From assembly GCF_000003815.2 (NCBI RefSeq), contig NC_049996.1, positions 11,324,856-11,388,855 of the forward strand: 64,000 bases of DNA, read 5' to 3'. A model generated the notes under the pieces. It had not been told where the DNA came from, ran no database searches, and saw only the letters and a program-made list of their open reading frames with translations. Positions 1 to 10,843 of this stretch are shown here, piece after piece (positions within the stretch are counted from its first letter, which is position 1; every line of letters starts with the position of its first letter). This stretch comes from Branchiostoma floridae. Its lineage: Eukaryota; Chordata; Leptocardii; Amphioxiformes; Branchiostomatidae. The position numbers and the translations under genes were made by a program.

Positions 1-3000
1 AGATGATAATAACAAAATAACGGTATGTTATCTTGACAGACAGAATTGATGTGTCTGATATGGTTAAATCCTGCCTGAAGAGGAGCATGGGTTTAGGCGT
101 CAGGCAACAAGGCACACTTCTTCTTAGTGCGTGATCAGCCATTGTGTAGCAATTTAGACTGCTCAAATTTATCATAGAGCATAATTAGTGCTTTCTAGCT
201 ATAGCTATAGGTGGACCATAATTGGCACCTGCAGATTTTAGCGTTAAGCAAAGCCAGTCTGCACAAATCTAATGTAATGCAGGGCTGCAGTACCTTTTGG
301 CATGGCTACGTATTAGTATAAAAGCTCCTTGATTATATTCATGCAGATGAAGTTTTCCTCTACACTGAAATCAGGTGCTTGGTATGATGGTATCTTAGAC
401 CATCTTACACTGAAGGCACTGAAGGCCTGAACCGGGTGAGGTTAGCTATGGATGGAAACATCAAAGGTTGGCTCTGCAGGCTTAAGAGGCTGCTTGCTCT
501 CTTACTCTTAGATGTTAATATACACATCAAACTAATCTCAATGAAAAACAACCCCAAAAAATGCATGAAATCAGGTGATCCAGTGGGCATATATTGTGAA
601 AACTGCACACAGTAGCATATGTAGAACTGGACTGACGTTCAGGAGTGAAAAACTGGGGCATCGCAACAACAAGTACATGCTAGCTCGTATTTTCCTGTAT
701 TTTTAAACAAAACCCCAGACATCTTGAACAGATAGGTGAGGCTGACCAAGGAAGGTTTTCTGTACGTTATAATTACTGGTACAATAATATGCACTACCTG
801 CAGGTAACCTGTAGTAACATGTTACAAATTGTTATATATCATGACACTTCAGCGACTACTCTGGCATGATCTAACTTAGTATCTGATATCTTTGCTTGGA
901 TCCAATATTGTAGTATCTCATTGCATGTGTGTGACTGTGTGTGTGTGTGCACATGTGCTATCTTACACTGAAGGCCTGAACCGAGTGAGGTTAATACCAA
1001 TAAGCCTATAGTTCCATAGCTATGGATGGAAACATCAAAGGTTGGCTCTGCAGGCTTAAGAGGCTGCTTGTTTTCTTACTCTAGATGTTAATATACACAT
1101 CAAACTAATCTCAATGAAAACCAACCCCAAAAAATGCATGAAATCAGATGATCCAGTGGGTATATATTGTGAAAGCTGCACACAGTAGCATATGTAGAAC
1201 TAGACTGTTTGGAATGTGAAGAATTGGGGCATCGCAACAACAAGCTTGTATTTTCCTGGTTTTTTTTTACAAAATCTCAGACATTTTTAACAGATATGTG
1301 AGGCAGCCCAAGGAAGGAGACAACAACATCTCTGGTTCTGTGAGAGAGGTAGGTTGGCCGGCATTTGTTTATTGGTGGGGTTGCATTGGTAGAAGACGAG
1401 CATTGAATTGCATTGACTTCCTTAGCTGTTGGTCATTTGACAGAATCTTGTTCATAGATGATAACAACAAAAATAACGGTACGTTATCTTGACAGACAGA
1501 ATTGATGTGTCTGATATGGTTAAATCCTGCCTGAAGAGGAGCATGGGTTTAGGCGTCAGGCAACAAGGCACACTTCTTCTTAGTGCGTGATCAGCCATTG
1601 TGTAGCAATTTAGACTGCTCAAATTTATCATAGAGCATAATTAGTGCTTTCTAGCTATAGCTATAGGTGGACCATAATTGGCACCTGCAGATTTTAGCGT
1701 TAAGCAAAGCCAGTCTGCACAAATCTAATGTAATGCAGGGCTGCAGTACCTTTTGGCATGGCTACGTATTAGTATAAAAGCTCCTTGATTATATTCATGC
1801 AGATGAAGTTTTCCTCTACACTGAAATCAGGTGCTTGGTATGATGGTATCTTAGACCATCTTACACTGAAGGCACTGAAGGCCTGAACCGGGTGAGGTTA
1901 GCTATGGATGGAAACATCAAAGGTTGGCTCTGCAGGCTTAAGAGGCTGCTTACTCTCTTACTCTTAGATGTTAATATACACATCAAACTAATCTCAATGA
2001 AAAACAACCCCAAAAAATGCATGAAATCAGGTGATCCAGTGGGCATATATTGTGAAAACTGCACACAGTAGCATATGTAGAACTGGACTGACGTTCAGGA
2101 GTGAAAAACTGGGGCATCGCAACAACAAGTACATGCTAGCTCGTATTTTCCTGTATTTTTAAACAAAACCCCAGACATCTTGAACAGATAGGTGAGGCTG
2201 ACCAAGGAAGGTTTTCTGTACGTTATAATTACTGGTACAATAATATGCACTACCTGCAGGTAACCTGTAGTAACATGTTACAAATTGTTATATATCATGA
2301 CACTTCAGCGACTACTCTGGCATGATCTAACTTAGTATCTGATATCTTTGCTTGGATCCAATATTGTAGTATCTCATTGCATGTGTGTGACTGTGTGTGT
2401 GTGTGCACATGTGCTATCTTACACTGAAGGCCTGAACCGAGTGAGGTTAATACCAATAAGCCTATAGTTCCATAGCTATGGATGGAAACATCAAAGGTTG
2501 GCTCTGCAGGCTTAAGAGGCTGCTTGTTTTCTAACTCTAGATGTTAATATACACATGAAACTAATCTCAATGAAAACCAACCCCAAAAAATGCATGAAAT
2601 CAGATGATCCAGTGGGTATATATTGTGAAAGCTGCACACAGTAGCATATGTAGAACTAGACTGTTTGGAATGTGAAGAATTGGGGCATCGCAACAACAAG
2701 CTTGTATTTTCCTGTTTTTTTTACAAAATCTCAGACATTTTTAACAGATATGTGAGGCAGCCCAAGGAAGGAGACAACAACATCTCTGGTTCTGTGAGAG
2801 AGGTAGGTTGGCCGGCTTTTGTTTATTGGTGGGTTGTATTGGTAGAAGACGAGCATTGAATTGCATTGACTTCCTTAGCTGTTGGTCATTTGACAGAATC
2901 TTGTTCATAGATGATAATAACAAAAATAACGGTATGTTATCTTGACAGACAGAATTGATGTGTCTGATATGGTTAAATCCTACCTGAAGAGGAGCATGGG

Positions 3001-3290
3001 TTTAGGCGTCAGGCAACAAGGCACACTTCTTCTTAGTGCGTGATCAGCCATTGTGTAGCAATTTAGACTGCTCAAATTTATCATAGAGCATAATTAGTGC
3101 TTTCTAGCTATAGCTATAGGTGGACCATAATTGGCACCTGCAGATTTTAGCGTTAAGCAAAGCCAGTCTGCACAAATCTAATGTAATGCAGGGCTGCAGT
3201 ACCTTTTGGCGTGGCTACGTATTACATTATATATAAAAGCTCCTTGATTATATTCATGCAGATGAAGTTTTCCTCTACACTGAAATCAGG
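1..3290. repeat. Tandem array of a ~1.455 kb unit, about 2.3 copies
   Basis: The unit starting at 1 restarts at about 1455 and again at about 2909. The third copy stops near 3290, where unrelated sequence begins. Equivalent landmarks are 1456 bp apart (405 versus 1861, 1209 versus 2665) and differ by only a few substitutions and 1-bp indels, so the copies are recent. Each unit is itself built from two diverged half-repeats (about 405-740 and 960-1300), both carrying the stretch around a gctatggatggaaacatc motif. A short GT microsatellite (near 935 and 2390) lies between the halves. No long open frame runs through it; the short frames recur once per unit with no recognisable protein. Confidence 0.9.
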
Positions 3291-3300
3291 TGCCAGAGCA

Positions 3301-3679
3301 TTGACAGTATTCCCCCAATAATGAATGACCACAAGAAAGGTAGGGCTTGTTGGAAAACCTAGCTGTCACTAATTTGAGGAAACATTACATTAGGTATTGA
3401 GATCAGTATTAAACATTTGACAGAAGATAGTGGCGTTTCAGTGTGGACATTTTACTTTTCTGGTCACTCACCTGTAAATGAAAATCAACACAAGGCAAAC
3501 AGAAGTTATAATTTTAGTCCCTTTTTTCAGGTGAGACGCCCTTGCAGGTGACGAAGAGATAACAACCCCGCAGAAAACTGAGGAGAGGGCTTAGAATCTT
3601 TCTGTTTCAGATCCAAGTAAATATCTGAAACTATAACGTTACAGAAGTGCAGGAAATTATGCCTCTGTAAAATCCAAAT
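3301..3679. other. Non-coding upstream flank of the LRR gene
   Basis: Single-copy sequence between the end of the tandem array and the first ATG of the LRR receptor. It presumably holds the promoter and 5' UTR of that gene. I see no convincing TATA box or other landmark. Confidence 0.4.
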
Positions 3680-6214
3680 ATGCTACTCAGTAAGCTTTCC
3701 ATACCTAATTTCATAAAAGTGATAATGCGCTTTGTAATCATTTTTGTCATTCTGGTAGGATGCGAAAGTTTAAGCTCCACATGTTTCCCTGGGTGTAATA
3801 ATACAAAGTTATGGTCATTTTGCATTCCTTCTGGTAATGCATTGCATGGGCACCCTAGCTTTCACGATGCTTGTCTCTTATGCACTGCACAGCCGAACCA
3901 AGAAGAGTTACCGCTTACTGTACAGAACTCCTCTCAAACATGCCTCCCTTACACTACACGGGTAGGGGTTAGAGGGTTTACATTTGGGACACTCTCAGCT
4001 CAAAAACTACGACCCCTTCCGCGGCCAACTGTGCATATTTTAGCTCTATATGAATGTGGAATCACAGATTTGGAACCAGACGTCTTGGCTGCATTTCACA
4101 AGTTAAACTCTTTACACCTTGACTTCAACATGTTGACTCACGTCAAGCGAACTTGGTTTGACAGTTTAAAGTTTCCAAAGGACCTACACACTATGTCACT
4201 GACACACAACAATATCAGTAACATAGATTCAAAATGTTTTGAAAAGCTTGTCGAATTGAGAGTGTTGCTGCTTGACAATAACTCACTACAAAGTATCCAG
4301 CCATCTTGGTTTCACAGTCTGACACGTTTAAACCAACTGTCTTTGAAATCAAATTCTATCAAAAGCATTCATTTAAAGGAAACACTGCCACTACTCACCC
4401 ACCTGGACTTGAGCAGAAATGCATTGACCTGTTTGTCCAGGGTCATTATGAATGGGATGGAAAGATTTAAAGAGCTGAGTGTAAGTGGAAATGTATCCCT
4501 AGCTCTCAATGATTCTACTACTTTTGCGATGTACTGGCATGTTGATTATCATTATTATCGCTATGTAGGTCATCTCATTTCAGTACAGGTCGATAAATCA
4601 CTTTTCTGTATAACCAGTTCTCAACTGAACGGATATAACATCCGGATGGAACATGAGTACCTCACAAAACTAGTTCAGCAAAATGTAGCCCCAACAACAC
4701 AGTGCAGACTACTGGACATTTGGTTGACTTCGGGAAACCAGACTTCGGGCAACCAGACCTATGGTCTACCAGTTGTGGTCATACCAAATGACACAGAATC
4801 AGACAAACATGCCACAAACATCACTAGCTTGTGCCACCAAGCTTGGAATGAAGTAGGCTTAGTGAAACTGGCATTAGGGGAAGACTTTACCATGAAGATT
4901 GTTCCAATGGGTGCTGATGAGTCCTGCAAACCTAAGACTGTTGCTGTAGTTCTATCCGATCTCATCTCCAGTAAAAGCAGGAGCCAATGGCAAGGTAATG
5001 GTCACATCAGAGGTTCTAGTATCTCTGGTCATGAAGAAATGATGGACGTGACATGTGTTTTCAACTCTGGGAAGAAGACATTCAGACAAGTCTTTACTGT
5101 ACCCGTGTCAAGTGCTCCGGATGGTTCTGTTTGTGAAAAAAAGACAAGCACTGTGCCTGACTCTTCCAGAGGCATGATGTGTTCAGAGGAAACAAAGGTT
5201 CAGACCACAGAAAAGCCCAAGACAACCAAGATAGAGCTCTATCGCACGAACCCTGATAGAAGTAACAATGTGACGATACGGTCAGAAAAGGGCAAACCCA
5301 AAAAGGTGGTGGGATTCATGATCGGATTGTCATCCGTACTCAGTGTACTTCTGATAGCAGTCCTCAGTATAAAGTGTAATATCAGAATGAGGCACTATTG
5401 TTTGCAGCACAACCAAGCGGCTCAGGCTGCTGGCGGTTTGCAGGGACCTCAACAGAGTATCGCCCCCCTCAAACACTTCATGATAAATGGACCAAACGTC
5501 AACGAAACTTCCACAGCCTCAAATAATGAGACAGATGAGGCCACAGATTGTACGCCATATCTTGGCAATGAGCCACAGTGCATTGAAATTCCAGACGAGG
5601 ACTTCAACTCGCAAAACACTTTGCTGGAGTCTCTCCATGACTACTGGCTGATTCCTGAAAGCTATTTTGACTACGAGAACACACAATTGAAATCAGTTCT
5701 CCAATACTGGGAGATCCCTGATGAGTACTACAACTATGAAAATACCACAGCACGACCTCTGTCATTCCCTCTGACACAACAGCTGCCTCAGCCGTCTGAC
5801 GAAGAGGAAGATGACGCCGTAACTTTCTACACTGCTACAGCTGAGGTGGCCCTTCCTTCATCAACCAGGCGAGGTGGCAAACATCCATCCTACAGCATGG
5901 GCCCTCAGCAAGGCTCACAGAATCACTTGATATATGGTCGTCAAAGGAAGGCAAGGGTAAGATCATGTGGAACTATGCCACCTATCAGGGCAACAAACAC
6001 CAGATTGTATGGCAGACCTGTAGCAAGGTACAGGGCCCAAGATATAGAGTTAGTTGCAAAGTGTTACAGAACACAGGGAGCTGCAATGGCTAAAACAAAG
6101 CCATCAATTTTGTATAACAACCCAGCAGTGGTGACCAGATGGCAGACAAACTTTAAGTACTGGGCTATAAACAAGCCTAACACTTCAAAGAGCAAAAAAC
6201 ATAGAAAGGATTAA
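3680..6214 (+). CDS. Leucine-rich-repeat single-pass transmembrane protein (orphan receptor-like), intronless
   Basis: An 844-codon single-exon frame. The methionine at residue 16 begins a better signal peptide (MRFVIIFVILVG...) than the first methionine, so the true start may be 3725. After a Cys-rich N-terminal segment (residues ~30-75), about six LRRs with L-x-x-L-x-L-x-x-N-x-L spacing occupy residues ~115-275. A juxtamembrane region rich in N-glycosylation sequons and Ser/Thr follows, then a ~20-residue hydrophobic segment (~543-563) with basic residues after it. The ~280-residue cytoplasmic tail contains three related Tyr/acidic repeats at ~635-692 (core I-P-[DE]-x-[YF] followed by [YN]-x-N-T) and a basic, Arg/Tyr-rich C-terminus. 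No TIR, kinase or death domain is visible. It resembles large amphioxus LRR-TM families; ligand and pathway are unknown. The call of secreted-LRR receptor topology is firm, the function is not. Confidence 0.85.
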   Translation: MLLSKLSIPNFIKVIMRFVIIFVILVGCESLSSTCFPGCNNTKLWSFCIPSGNALHGHPSFHDACLLCTAQPNQEELPLTVQNSSQTCLPYTTRVGVRGFTFGTLSAQKLRPLPRPTVHILALYECGITDLEPDVLAAFHKLNSLHLDFNMLTHVKRTWFDSLKFPKDLHTMSLTHNNISNIDSKCFEKLVELRVLLLDNNSLQSIQPSWFHSLTRLNQLSLKSNSIKSIHLKETLPLLTHLDLSRNALTCLSRVIMNGMERFKELSVSGNVSLALNDSTTFAMYWHVDYHYYRYVGHLISVQVDKSLFCITSSQLNGYNIRMEHEYLTKLVQQNVAPTTQCRLLDIWLTSGNQTSGNQTYGLPVVVIPNDTESDKHATNITSLCHQAWNEVGLVKLALGEDFTMKIVPMGADESCKPKTVAVVLSDLISSKSRSQWQGNGHIRGSSISGHEEMMDVTCVFNSGKKTFRQVFTVPVSSAPDGSVCEKKTSTVPDSSRGMMCSEETKVQTTEKPKTTKIELYRTNPDRSNNVTIRSEKGKPKKVVGFMIGLSSVLSVLLIAVLSIKCNIRMRHYCLQHNQAAQAAGGLQGPQQSIAPLKHFMINGPNVNETSTASNNETDEATDCTPYLGNEPQCIEIPDEDFNSQNTLLESLHDYWLIPESYFDYENTQLKSVLQYWEIPDEYYNYENTTARPLSFPLTQQLPQPSDEEEDDAVTFYTATAEVALPSSTRRGGKHPSYSMGPQQGSQNHLIYGRQRKARVRSCGTMPPIRATNTRLYGRPVARYRAQDIELVAKCYRTQGAAMAKTKPSILYNNPAVVTRWQTNFKYWAINKPNTSKSKKHRKD

Positions 6215-6228
6215 GGCCATGCAAGAAT

Positions 6229-6328
6229 NNNNNNNNNNNNNNNNNNNNNNNNNNNNNNNNNNNNNNNNNNNNNNNNNNNNNNNNNNNNNNNNNNNNNNNN
6301 NNNNNNNNNNNNNNNNNNNNNNNNNNNN
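6229..6328. other. Assembly gap (100 N)
   Basis: A run of exactly 100 N, a conventional placeholder length, 14 bases after the LRR stop codon. The 3' UTR of that gene is therefore cut by a gap of unknown true size. Confidence 0.99.
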
Positions 6329-6499
6329 AAGCTGGAGTATGGACGTATCTATGTTGAATTTTGATGAGTCCAATAATAACAAAGCAATTTATCGCCGCTC
6401 GAGTATCTAGCCAAAATATGCAGTGTCCATAAAATCAGACTTCAGCTACCAGGTGTTTATTATTGTTCAGGGTAAAAATTGCACCATCCCAACCCTACA

Positions 6500-6965
6500 C
6501 TTTCATGTACCTTCCCTGCCTTCATGCTGAAGGACCATTCCCCACCCTGTAACATCCCTTTCCTTAGCGCTGAAGGACCCTGTACTATCCTGTACTACCC
6601 CTTTCCTTAGTGCTGAAAGACCATTCCCCACCCTGTTTCTATCCTGTACCATCCCTTTTCTTGGTGCGGAAGGACCTTCCCTCACCCTGTACTATCCTGT
6701 ACCATCCCTTTTCTTGGTGCTGAAAGACCATTCCCCACCCTGTACTATCCTGTACCATCCCTTTCCTTAGTGCTGAAAGACCATTTCCCACCCTGTACTA
6801 TCCTGTACCATCCCTTTCCTTGGTGCTGAAAGACCCTCCCCCACCCTGTACTATCCTGTACCATCCCTTTCCTTAGTGCTGAAAGACCATTTCCCACCCT
6901 GTACTATCCTGTACCATCCCTTTCCTTGGTGCTGAAAGACCCTCCCCACCAAGTATTATCCTGTA
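6500..6965. repeat. 53-bp minisatellite, about 8-9 copies
   Basis: The pyrimidine-rich unit contains ccaccctgtactatcctg, then taccatccctttcctt, then a tgctgaaagacc block. Successive tgaaaga words fall at 6721, 6774 and 6827, a 53-bp period. The first units are more diverged and have indels; those after about 6690 are nearly identical. Short reverse-strand frames through it are repeat artefacts. Confidence 0.85.
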
Positions 6966-7832
6966 TACTCCCTTTCAACATGGAAGATATGTACTTGACA
7001 AAAGTTTACTTCATGATCACTTTATTATTCTTTCTGATGACATATCAGCATACTTCATTACACATCCAGAAAATGTAAAAACATTCTGCAATATAGGCTG
7101 TTGAATTGAATATTAACTTGTAGCATAGAAATATTGATTTATGTTTGAAGAAATGAAAGTATTTCTTACATTGTAATCTTCAGTTGTGCATTTGGGCTTA
7201 TAAAAGGCCACACAGCAATAGAGTTTAATTGATTTACAATGTTCCTACTTATACTTTATGCAATGACCAATTGACAATGGTTTGTAATTACATGTAGTTT
7301 TAATCTTTGCATGTTACTTCCTTTGTTTGGTACAAGATGGTCCCTTAAGAGTGTCGAATTGTAACATTTCAAGAATGATATATCTTGTTTGTTTTTGATA
7401 CATATTGCATGTTGTATAAGTAAAAAAAAGTATTGGATGTCTCAAATATCCTTTATAGTTTATGTTTGCAAAAAAAAGGCACTATTTCCACCATTGTTTG
7501 TATGTTGTATGGTAGATTTGTGAACAGGATCATTCAGAAAGCAATTAATGTATTTTAAAGATTTGTAAAGTAGACCTTAGAGAAGTAAACTGTATTCTGT
7601 CAGGAATGCTTGTTATTGCACCATGAAACAATGCCTCTTTGTATCTACTCTTCAAGCTGCAACAGGCCACAAGGCACCAAAAACATGACAACTTGGGATA
7701 AAGATATGGGGGAATCTATGCCACCTTATCAAAAGTTTCACTATTCAAGTGATTTTCGTACCACAAGTCAAATACCAGTCATCTTTGTCACCATAATACA
7801 AATCCAATAAGACTAAGTCATCTGAAAAGTCG
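6966..7832. other. Intergenic AT-rich sequence, likely including the HTATIP2 3' UTR
   Basis: No gene supported. It lies downstream of the HTATIP2 stop codon (minus strand). A minus-strand AATAAA occurs at 7021-7026 but is ~800 bp past the stop, so its use is uncertain. Confidence 0.4.
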
Positions 7833-10800
7833 CTACTTTTTGCCCCCCATTCGATGGATAGCTTTGTTGTCCAGAACCTCCACATCTTTGTCCTTGGGTG
7901 TTAGAGCCACATTTACCATCGCCCTGGCAAGCGTTGCTATGGGAACAGTGAGGGCAGTTGGAAAGAAGAAAGCGACCGGTGCCAGTGCCTTCTTTAGAAA
8001 CCACTCTCCAACCCTGGTTTCATCTTTCCTGTCCACCATGATGACTCTATGATATAGAAAAGACACCCGATGAAATGATGTACATGTACATGGTTATTAC
8101 TGCACATTTATATATACTTTTGTACTTTCTTGGTCTCACCCCAAAACAAGGATCACAAGTCAATGTCGGTGCATAATTTTGAAGCTTTTGTTCATGGTTT
8201 CATGGCATGAGAGACACAAGAACCTACCAAAACAGCTCTCATCATTGTTCTAGCATCTTCCTTACTGAAGTCTTTCTCCCCGTTTAACTTCTGATTTCTA
8301 AAACAGTGTCACATGCAAAGTAATGACTACATATGATGTTACATTGACTAGAGTTTTTGTGGACATTCAAAGCATGCTTCATACTTGATATTAATGCCCC
8401 AAAATTTGCGCATTGTGCCCCTTGTTTTTGGGTGAGACTGAGAACATATTGAACATGCCTTAAGTATAACTGTTTCCTCGGAAATGTCAACTGTTGTAGA
8501 AAGAAAAGCTTGGTAGATTTTGAACTTACGCAGGTTGGAAGATGGAAAGTCTGTCAAAGCCAAGGGCTTTTGCCTCCTCTTCTACCTCTCCCTACCAACC
8601 AAACAAAAAAGATTTTTAATGCTTGGGTCAATAGGAAAAGCTATTACAATGTTACAAGCAATTATTATCATTATTATTATAATAATCTTAAGAACCAGAA
8701 GTAATGTTAAAATAGCTGGTGTCTATGATGAAGTGGTCCCTTGTACAGGTTTGACTTCTGTACTACTTTATATTCATTTACTTTTGCAGTGTTTTTGTGG
8801 TAGGAGAAAAAAGGAGGTTTTCACCGTGTTTTAAATTTGAATTTGAATCGATTCTGCAATACAGTATACATAAAAGGGAGACATACTTGTAGTGTTGTGA
8901 ATATGTGGTGGAGAGGTCACAAATAAAACCATTGAAAAAATTTCACGATTTACAGTACGTAAGAGACTAATATTCACAGAGTTGCTTTAGAATGTAGTGT
9001 ATTGTAACACCCGTATATTCTGTTGTTATACTTATAGCCATGTTAGGCTTCATAGGGTAGACCGAGTTACGTTAAGTTACTTCACGAGACGGCATAAATC
9101 ACTGGATGTGGATCTATTCGGAATAATAAACAAACATTCTATCTGCTGGGGATGGGGGGGACGGGCTCTACTATATGTTCTACTAGATGAACAGTCTACT
9201 CTACTAAATGTAACTCAGTCTACTCTATGAAGCCTAACTCAACTATAACAACAGAATATTGGGATGTTACAGTATGCTTACTTTGATTTTGGAGTATGGG
9301 TGGGAGGCGTCCTTACTGGCCTTCATGGCTGACAGCAGGACAAGATGGCGACATCCCCCAGCCTTGGCCAGCTCAGCGGACTTCACCACATAGTCATGGT
9401 CTACCTTCCTTAGGGCTGGCTGAAGTACAGGAACATCAACATTTAAACAGGCTATACAAAATGAATTAAACAACTGCACGAGGTCTCCAACTCTAACACC
9501 CCCAAAGCATTAGAAGATATACTGATCATAATTCCAATTGAAAATACAGCTATTGGGTTGAATAGGTGGACACTGTTTTGAGGAACACGTTTTATGAGTA
9601 AAGTTGCCAATTTCATTGCATACCAAGAGATAGTTGATTTTCATCACATGAAATTGATAAAAATGTAAGCTTAAAATGACATATTTCACAAGAAAAATCA
9701 ACATCTGTCCCTCCCAAAAATGAGAGTTACAGAAAACATTTCAAGCTGTACACAGCCTGTCTTACCAGGTTGCTGGTTACCCCTGTATTGCCAGCTCTGG
9801 CTCCCAGACAGATGAAACCCACATCATGGTCTTTAAAGGCATCAGCATGGTCGTCCAAGTTGTCAAAGTCTACTACTTTCTGCACCTGTACAAATCACAT
9901 ACTGATACTGTTGTTTTTGGAGGGGGGTCATTACATGTATGTCAAAGTTTGATGATAGACACTGACAAAAACTGTACAGTTGGCTTTACAATAAAGATAT
10001 TGGATGAAAAACATCTTCATCTTTTTTTTCTTTTACATTTACATATATTAAAGTTATAATATTTCTTGGTTACCAGGTCATTTAATTTATTGTTTATGAA
10101 ATACATATGTACTCCCATCTTCAAATAAAAGCTGCAAAGCTTATGTGTTACAGAGAAGGATAGTCGTAACTTTACATGTTGACCAAAATTAAAGCACATT
10201 ATTTGGATTGTAATAACTGGTAATGCTGATAGATATGTTATTTGTGAATCAACAAAACTCATTCTCCCAATCTTAATGCTACATTTAATAATGAATCAAA
10301 ATCAAGCACCACAAACAACATTTGAAAGAATTCATAATTACAATGGACTGATACTTCTCCCCATCATATTTGACCTCTCGTCGACCAATCAGAGTGACAG
10401 TCCGGAAGAGCTTCCGGTTAGTCAGCTCTTCCAAAATGTGTTTTCCCGTTTCTCCTGTAGCTCCAACCATGAAGGCACTCTGATTGGTTGATAGAAACTC
10501 CTCATCAGTTTGAGCTGCTGCAGTTGCCATTCTGGAAAGGGGTGATAGTTCAGCACAGTCAGAATCTGATATATTGAGATTGAGAATCATATACAATTTA
10601 ATGTATATAATAATAATATGTGTATAATAAGGGAGCACTGAAAAGAACAAATGATTTTAAAAACGTCTGAATAAAGTTCTGTTTTTGATTGATTCCATAA
10701 TATTATCATTTCAAAGATATATCAAATCACCTCCAGTACTCCTCTTCCCCAGTTGTTCCGTACTCCAACCAAGCAAGAAAAACTCCTATGAGAATCACCA

Positions 10801-10843
10801 CAACGCTTATCACACCTGCCACGCCAACCTTGACCGTCACCAT
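7833..10843 (-). CDS. HTATIP2: Oxidoreductase HTATIP2 (TIP30/CC3), atypical short-chain dehydrogenase
   Basis: Six coding exons in transcript order: 10843-10731, 10531-10342, 9879-9766, 9419-9282, 8591-8530, 8046-7833. All introns are GT-AG, phases join without a break, and the total is 831 nt, giving 276 aa, equal to the long human isoform as I recall it. Exon 1 encodes a hydrophobic N-terminal anchor; exon 2 carries the Rossmann nucleotide-binding loop GATGETG and then TLIGRR. Exon 3 has VVDFDNLDDH and DVGFICLG; exon 4 has DYVVKSAELAKAGGC, the segment typical of this family; exon 5 contains FDRLSIFQP; exon 6 has VGEW and the conserved tail NKAIH. Vertebrate TIP30 binds NADPH, and has been linked to importin and endosomal trafficking, apoptosis and tumour suppression. 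A MITE-like element sits in intron 4, abutting exon 4. Confidence 0.95.
9003..9271. mobile_element. Short inverted-repeat (MITE-like) element in HTATIP2 intron 4
   Basis: The left arm starts TGTAACACCC at 9003, continues through TTCTGTTGTTATA and TTAGGCTTCATAG, and runs to about 9075. The right arm (about 9207-9271) is its imperfect reverse complement, ending in GGGATGTTACA. Arms are ~65-70 bp and the internal part has no coding capacity. Its right end lies about 10 bp from the exon 4 donor site at 9281/9280. Confidence 0.75.

Noticed and set aside
405-2064. Recurrent 67-codon minus-strand frame in the 1.455 kb array
   Set aside because: It repeats only because the DNA unit repeats. There is no start context, domain or splice structure.
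6503-6685. Minus-strand frame over the 53-bp minisatellite
   Set aside because: Repeat artefact without recognisable protein features.
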